64,000 nt of DNA. Source: Sphagnum compactum (taxonomy: Eukaryota > Bryophyta > Sphagnopsida > Sphagnales). The notes beneath the pieces were generated by a model. It was not told where the DNA came from. It made no database searches and saw only the letters and a program-made list of their open reading frames with translations. How positions within the stretch are numbered: the first letter of the stretch is position 1; the number at the start of each line of letters is the position of its first letter. The stretch covers positions 434,001 through 498,000 of the forward strand of contig OZ234503.1 in the NCBI GenBank assembly GCA_965153455.1. The letters run 5' to 3'. The translations under genes and the position numbers were made by a program. This document shows, piece after piece, positions 58,797 to 64,000 of the stretch.

Positions 58797-61700
58797 TCAC
58801 GCTCTATGTTTCCTTTGCCTTTTAGCCGGTCTATTGTGGAATTCTTCTATGGCTTCTTGGGCATGTTCCATGTCGGACTCATTCACCCAAGATGCCTCTA
58901 TTGGATGGTATCCTTTCCACTTGACCAAGTACTCCCGCTCTTGCCCCTTTAGTTGCCTTGACTTGAGCACGGCCTCCACTTCAAATTCCGGTTCATTATG
59001 AACCAAATCTGGAGGGGGCCTTGAGTTGTGCTCTCGATCGGGCCTTGAGGCATCACGGACGACCGGCTTCAAAAGCGAAACATGAAATATGGGATGAACC
59101 TTGAGATTTTCCGGTAGTTCTAACTTGTAAGTGTCGGGAAATTTCTTTTCCAACACTTTGAATGGACCCGCATATGGGCCCAAGAACTTATGGCTCAATC
59201 CTTCGGGCAACCGGAAGTTCTTGATGTTCAACCATACTTCATCCCCTTCTTCAAAATTCACCTCTCGACGGGACTTGTCCGCAAAACTCTTGTACCTTTT
59301 ATGCGCCTTCTCAAGATTGGCCTTGGCCATCTCCCACAAGCGCCGCCTTTCTTCATCAAGTTGTGTGACCATGGGCACTTCCTCACTTGCATCACTTGGG
59401 GGTTGCCCAACCCAAGTTGTGGGCACAATTGGTGACTTGCCCGTCACCATTTGAAATGGGGTGGCCCCCGTTGCCGAATGCTCCGAATTGTTGTAACAAA
59501 ATTCGGCCAACTCCAAATGGTCCACCCAATCTTGTTGATCCGCTGCCACATAATTCCTTAGGAATTGTTGGATCACCAAGTTCACCCTCTCGGTTTGTCC
59601 ATCCGTTTGGGGCCGAAAGGAAGTGCTCATCTTGAGCTCGGACCCCATGCGCTTCCACAAGGCTCTCCAAAACTTGCTTGTGAACTTGGGGTCTCGGTCC
59701 GACACAATGTCCTTTGGGAGGCCATGATGCTTGAACACGTGGGTGAAGAACAACCTTCCCGTCTCTTGGGCCGTGGCACTATCCTTGGTAGGAATGAAAT
59801 GTGCCATCTTGCTAAACCGATCCACCACCACCATGATCGCATCAAACCCCTTTGATGGTGGCAAACTCACCATGAAATCCATGGAGACACTTTCCCACGG
59901 CGCTTCCGGAATGGGTAACGGTCGCAACAATCCCGCTTGCTTTTTATTGAGTGCCCGGTTTTGTTGGCAAGTCAAGCAAGTCTTCACGTATTCCTCCGCA
60001 TCCTCCTTCAAGTTGGGCCAATAATAGGACTTCTTGAGGAATGTGGTGGTGCGCTTTGCACCACCGTGACCCGCAAGGGGCCCATCATGGCATTCCTTCA
60101 AAAGCACATCTCTTAGCCTCCCTTTTGGAACATAGAGCCGATTTTGCTTATACCACAAAAGTCCATCTCGCAAGTGGAAGTGGGACTTGATCCCCTTTTG
60201 AATGTCTTGCTTCCTTTCCTTGGCAAATTCATCCCGACGGCTCCCAAGTCGAACATCCTTTTGGAACTTTGTTTCTCCCACATACACCACTTTGAGTTGG
60301 TGTTTCCGACTCAATGCGTCCGGCACCACATTTTCCTTCCCGGGCTTATGCCGAATGTCCACATTGAACAAAGCCAATGTGTCTTGCCATCTCACTTGTT
60401 TTGATGACAACTTTGGTTGAGTTGCGAAGTACTTCAAGGTGACATTGTCGGTCCACACCACCACATCTTTGGAACCTATGTAATGGCCCCAAGTCTTGAG
60501 ACAATGTATCACGGCCCACATTTCCTTTTCATGGGTTGGCCACCTTCGCTCCGTCTCATTCAACTTCTTGCTTTCGAAGGCCACCGGCCTTCCATCTTGC
60601 ACTAGGACTCCTCCTATGGCAAAGTCGGACGCATCGGAATGGATCTCAAAGTCCTTGTCAAAATCGGGCAACTTCAACACGGGCGCCTTCACCAAAATGC
60701 CTTTCAAAGTCTCAAAGGCCTCATTGCATGCCTCCTCCCATTCATAAGTCCCGGATGACTTCTTCAAAAGGTTTGTCAAAGGTGTGGCTATCTTTGCAAA
60801 GTTCTTGATGAACTTGCGATAATAAGAAGCCAATCCCAAAAAGGACCTTAAGGCGGGAACGGACTTAGGTGGTTCCCAATCCAAGATTGCTTTCACCTTG
60901 TGGTCATCCATTTTCAAACCTTCTTGGGTGATCCTATGCCCAAGGAAGTCCACCTCCGAGACTCCAAACTCACACTTCTCGAACTTGGCATACAACTTGT
61001 TTTCTTTTAACCTTTGGAACACCTTACGAAGGTGCTCCGCATGCTCCTCCAAGGAGCTACTATAGATCAAAATGTCGTCTATGTAGACGACCACAAAATC
61101 ATCAAGCCACTCTCGGAAAATGTCATTCATGAGGGTGCAAAATGTGGCGGGTGCATTGGTGAGCCCAAATGGCATCACCAAGAATTCATATGAACCATAC
61201 CTTGTGCGGCAAGCGGTTTTCTCTTCATCCCCTTGTGCAATTCGAATTTGGTAGTATCCCGAACGTAGGTCAATCCTACTAAACACTTTGGCTCCCGAAA
61301 GCCGATCAAACAAGTCATCAATCCGAGGCAATGGGTACCGATTCTTCACCGTCACCTTGTTGAGGGCTCTATAATCTACGCACATCCTCAAAGTCCCATC
61401 CTTCTTGTGAGCAAAAAGGACGGGCGCCCCATATGGTGACTTGCTAGGCTTGATGTATCCCTTTGCAAGGAGTTCTTCGAGTTGAACCTTGAGCTCTTTT
61501 AACTCTTCATGACTCATTCGATACGGGGCCTTAGCGGGAGGTGCCACTCCCGGGACCACCTCAATGGCATGGTCCACTTGTCTTCTCGGGGGCAACTCGT
61601 CGGGCAACTCTTCGGGCATCACATCCGGGAATTCCTCTAACACTTGCTTGATGCACTTGTGGGGGCTCACCACCTTGGTGGCCTCCTTTGGTTCAAACTC

Positions 61701-63287
61701 ATCCAACACCCGCATCACACATAACATGCCGTAGCCTCCCCCACATTCTTTTTCCAAGTTCTTTCCCAACATCAAGTGGATGGTGGTCTCACCCACACTA
61801 GGCACTTCATGTGCCTTCACCCGCACAATCCCACTCTTGGATGGGATCCTAACTAGCCTATTGTGCCCTTCTATGAGCACATTGTTTTGTGTGATGAATT
61901 CCATTCCCAAAATGCAATCCATGCCCCCTAAGGTGGAGACTAACAAATCCACCTTGCCTCTCCAATTCCCCAATTGGAGCGGCACATCTCTTGCTTGCAA
62001 CTTGGTGGGATGGGGAATCCCATCCGCAAAATGCACCTCTATGGGTGCCTTGAGCTCCTCCAACCGGAGCTCCATTCTTTGGGCACTTTCTTGGGTTATG
62101 AAGTTGTGGGAAGCGCCTGTGTCCAAAAGACATAAAACTTCCCGCTTAGAAACTTTCCCTTTTAAGAAAATAAGGCGGTTACATTCACCTTCGGCTAGGT
62201 GGGAGGTGAGGGCAATTACCTTAGAAGCCCCACTCCCCGGTTTGGGTTTGGGGCAATCGTTGGAGTAATGGCCCACTTCATTACAATTGAAACATGTTCC
62301 CTTAGGTTTGCCACTAACATCTCCTTTGGGTTGGCTCCCTTTGAAAGGAGCCCCTTTCTTCACAAAATTTCCCTTGGGTTTGAAACCCGAGCCTTGGAAT
62401 TGTTTAGGTTTTTCCCCTTTTGAGGTGTCTTGGCCTCGGTTCCATTCCCCTTCATGGCGTGCCTTCTTATGAGGGAACTTGTTATCCCTTTTGAATCCGG
62501 ACTTCTCACCACGCCCAACATCCGAAAAGCCTTCCACTTTCATGATGGCTTCGGTTAGTGAGGTGGGCCAATTCTCCTCAAGCTTGCGTTTGGCCCAAGT
62601 GGGAAGTCCCATCACAAAGTGGCACACCCGGTCTAACTCATGCATATGTCGAATCTCAAGCATGAGTTCGGAGTAAGCCCTCACATATTGGCGCAAGTTG
62701 TCATTGCTCCCATTCTCAAGGTCACGGAGTTTGCATCTTGAAATGTAGTCGGAATTCTTGGGAATGAATTCCAACTCAATACGCTCCTTGAAGAATTCCC
62801 ATGTGTAGCCATGGGTCTTCCCTTCTTCTTGCCTCACCGTCCTCCACCATGTGGAGGCATAACCCTTCAAATAGGATTGGGCAAGTTCCACGGCCGAATG
62901 CCGACCAACCTTGGCGGCATGAAGGTAGTCCTCCATTTCCGCAAGCCAAGCATCCACAACTTTCCGATCCCGGGCCCCATCAAAGTTCCCGGGCCTAGCG
63001 GGCTTGAACCCCACACTTTTGGATGAGCCTCCCTTGAGGGCCTCAACCAATTCACTAAAATCGGGCCTATTCATTTTGAGTAAGACCTCCAATTGTTCCG
63101 GGGTGAAGAGCACCGCATTAGGTTGCTCCTCTTCATTTTCATGCTCCTCAAGGCTAACACGGTCTTCTTCATCTTCGGAATGGTTTTGTTCCTCCTCCCT
63201 CATAGCTTCGGGAGGAACATCTAGGTCTTGGGTGGGTTCTTCCACCACGGGCTCTTGGACTAGCTTGCGGGTCTTCCTTGGTGCCAT
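58797..63287 (-). CDS. Ty3/gypsy gag-pol polyprotein with chromodomain, intact
   Basis: A single open frame of 1496 codons, the usual size for a one-frame plant chromovirus. Domains by residue: acidic N-terminus (1-90), gag core (about 105-250), CCHC zinc knuckle [14 protein letters not shown] (332-345), aspartic protease LLDTGAS (388-394), reverse transcriptase (about 600-780; [15 protein letters not shown], then YIDD at 735-738), RNase H (about 880-995; HSDASDF with Asp885), integrase zinc-binding region (1065-1108; H-H-C-C in [12 protein letters not shown] and CLTCQQN), integrase core (DFM Asp1137, SDRDP region 1196-1200, QTERVN Glu1233), and chromodomain (about 1435-1485; [15 protein letters not shown]). 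The chromodomain directs integration by binding modified histones in related elements. No stop or frameshift is present, so it is presumably autonomous. The ATG lies ~50 bp inside the 5' LTR. Confidence 0.95.
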   Translation of the reverse strand: MAPRKTRKLVQEPVVEEPTQDLDVPPEAMREEEQNHSEDEEDRVSLEEHENEEEQPNAVLFTPEQLEVLLKMNRPDFSELVEALKGGSSKSVGFKPARPGNFDGARDRKVVDAWLAEMEDYLHAAKVGRHSAVELAQSYLKGYASTWWRTVRQEEGKTHGYTWEFFKERIELEFIPKNSDYISRCKLRDLENGSNDNLRQYVRAYSELMLEIRHMHELDRVCHFVMGLPTWAKRKLEENWPTSLTEAIMKVEGFSDVGRGEKSGFKRDNKFPHKKARHEGEWNRGQDTSKGEKPKQFQGSGFKPKGNFVKKGAPFKGSQPKGDVSGKPKGTCFNCNEVGHYSNDCPKPKPGSGASKVIALTSHLAEGECNRLIFLKGKVSKREVLCLLDTGASHNFITQESAQRMELRLEELKAPIEVHFADGIPHPTKLQARDVPLQLGNWRGKVDLLVSTLGGMDCILGMEFITQNNVLIEGHNRLVRIPSKSGIVRVKAHEVPSVGETTIHLMLGKNLEKECGGGYGMLCVMRVLDEFEPKEATKVVSPHKCIKQVLEEFPDVMPEELPDELPPRRQVDHAIEVVPGVAPPAKAPYRMSHEELKELKVQLEELLAKGYIKPSKSPYGAPVLFAHKKDGTLRMCVDYRALNKVTVKNRYPLPRIDDLFDRLSGAKVFSRIDLRSGYYQIRIAQGDEEKTACRTRYGSYEFLVMPFGLTNAPATFCTLMNDIFREWLDDFVVVYIDDILIYSSSLEEHAEHLRKVFQRLKENKLYAKFEKCEFGVSEVDFLGHRITQEGLKMDDHKVKAILDWEPPKSVPALRSFLGLASYYRKFIKNFAKIATPLTNLLKKSSGTYEWEEACNEAFETLKGILVKAPVLKLPDFDKDFEIHSDASDFAIGGVLVQDGRPVAFESKKLNETERRWPTHEKEMWAVIHCLKTWGHYIGSKDVVVWTDNVTLKYFATQPKLSSKQVRWQDTLALFNVDIRHKPGKENVVPDALSRKHQLKVVYVGETKFQKDVRLGSRRDEFAKERKQDIQKGIKSHFHLRDGLLWYKQNRLYVPKGRLRDVLLKECHDGPLAGHGGAKRTTTFLKKSYYWPNLKEDAEEYVKTCLTCQQNRALNKKQAGLLRPLPIPEAPWESVSMDFMVSLPPSKGFDAIMVVVDRFSKMAHFIPTKDSATAQETGRLFFTHVFKHHGLPKDIVSDRDPKFTSKFWRALWKRMGSELKMSTSFRPQTDGQTERVNLVIQQFLRNYVAADQQDWVDHLELAEFCYNNSEHSATGATPFQMVTGKSPIVPTTWVGQPPSDASEEVPMVTQLDEERRRLWEMAKANLEKAHKRYKSFADKSRREVNFEEGDEVWLNIKNFRLPEGLSHKFLGPYAGPFKVLEKKFPDTYKLELPENLKVHPIFHVSLLKPVVRDASRPDREHNSRPPPDLVHNEPEFEVEAVLKSRQLKGQEREYLVKWKGYHPIEASWVNESDMEHAQEAIEEFHNRPAKRQRKHRA

Positions 63288-63322
63288 CGGAACTCCCCAA
63301 TAAGTGGATCGAGCTCACCGGA

Positions 63323-63334
63323 GCTCTGATACCA
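63323..63334 (-). promoter_or_regulatory. Primer-binding site of element A
   Basis: The minus strand reads TGGTATCAGAGC two bases inside the 5' LTR, complementary to the 3' end of plant initiator tRNA-Met. Confidence 0.9.
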
Positions 63335-63336
63335 AG

Positions 63337-64000
63337 TGACGCACTCCCAAGTTCCTAGTGGACCCACTTGAGGGTCCAAGTATGTGGCAATGCGGAAGGA
63401 GTTGGAACTTGGAGCACGCTCCCGACTTCTAGCACTAGAGGGGGGGGTGAGAGGGGTGTGCTAGAAGTCCCGGGATAGACTAGGAAGAATTGACAAGCTT
63501 ATTCACTCACACGGGCCTGCACACAACCCACACAAAGTGGTTAGTGCATAGTTGGAGCACCTTTGGTGCTAGGACGAGCCACGGGCAACACAGACACACA
63601 AGACTCACCACGGCCCGGACTTGGGGGAAGCCACCACCTTCCCCCTTATAGTATACTCTGCAGCTCTCCACGGAGGCTACATCCAAATGGCTATTTTTCC
63701 CGGGACTCCCGCGTGGGAGTCCCGAAATCGCGCCAAATGGGACTCCCGCGACTTTGGAGCCCCATAACTTTGCGAGCAGACCTCGGATCGCGATGCGGTC
63801 TGAAGCAAAGTCGTAGCTCTCGTCGAGAGCTTTCCAACGATATGTGGCACGTCCTCTGCAGCCTAGTATTTCGGGTCGATTCCCGACTTTTAGTGGTCGG
63901 GAGTCAAAACTGGCAGACTCCCGGGAATTCGACTCCCGATCCTTCTTTTGGCCATAACTTGTGTTTCAGATGTCCAAATGAGCAATGCGAGCCCATTTTA
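63337..64000 (-). mobile_element. Element A 5' LTR, cut by the window edge
   Basis: Plus strand starts TGACGCACTCCC at 63337 and follows 56998-57661 base for base as far as I can read. Confidence 0.9.

Larger units (their letters stand above)
56998..64000 (-). mobile_element. Element A: complete Ty3/gypsy chromovirus, probably recent
   Basis: Order in element orientation: 5' LTR (from beyond 64000 to 63337), PBS, gag-pol 63287-58797, 3' untranslated part, PPT, 3' LTR 58009-56998. The visible 664 bp of the 5' LTR look identical to the matching part of the 3' LTR by direct reading. The element sits inside the RNase H-coding part of element B, with CAAAA as the 5-bp flank on the visible side. 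Relatives C, D and E elsewhere in the window show repeated activity of this family. Confidence 0.92.

Noticed and set aside
59131-62423. Several plus-strand open frames over the element A polyprotein
   Set aside because: They are antisense shadows of the intact gag-pol frame.

Overview
The window is nuclear DNA of a land plant with a large, transposon-rich genome. Coding pieces are short exons with GT-AG introns, Ty3/gypsy chromoviruses use a tRNA-iMet type primer site, a CACTA transposon is present, and the dispersed gene fragments (PPR, HSP90, HIR/SPFH, ankyrin-PGG) are plant families. The PPR wording (a GHVKCGQGQKALE-like stretch) reminds me of fern PPR proteins, so a fern or other non-flowering vascular plant is my best guess; this is inference.

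The first half (220-30803) is one very large inverted duplication. Two arms of about 12.45 kb (220-12683 and 18358-30803, boundaries read by eye) face each other around a 5.7 kb single-copy spacer. Each arm has the same two genes: an eight-exon aldo/keto reductase (AKR) gene and, downstream on the same strand, a four-exon gene of unknown identity whose predicted protein has a gasdermin-N-like pattern. The copies are decaying separately. Both AKR copies share an in-frame TAG in exon 7, so that lesion predates the duplication; the left AKR also lost one base in exon 4. The left copy of the second gene is open, while the right copy has a TAA in exon 2. The spacer holds a two-exon gene for a predicted three-helix membrane protein, interrupted by one in-frame TAA, with a 208-bp tandem duplication in its intron.

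30.8-44 kb is repeat territory: a probable hAT transposase relic, a G-rich minisatellite, a truncated gypsy element (C), an internally deleted gypsy element with two LTRs but no pol (D), a solo LTR with a perfect 5-bp target duplication (E), a 148-bp tandem array, a C-rich minisatellite, and a truncated, frameshifted ankyrin-PGG gene abutting short telomere-like repeats.

44-54.2 kb looks like a CACTA transposon: a CACTA-type terminus at 44077, decayed TNPD transposase (DUF4218 and DUF4216-type regions) at 52.2-54.2 kb, and between them exon fragments of unrelated host genes (HIR, HSP90, unidentified exons), all on the minus strand like the transposase. This is the pattern of gene-fragment capture.

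54.2-64 kb is a nest: a broken PPR gene was hit by gypsy element B, and B was hit by gypsy element A. A is complete and young in appearance: a 1496-codon open gag-pol with chromodomain, PBS, PPT, and LTRs that look identical over the part inside the window. No rRNA, tRNA, CRISPR or bacterial-type feature was found.
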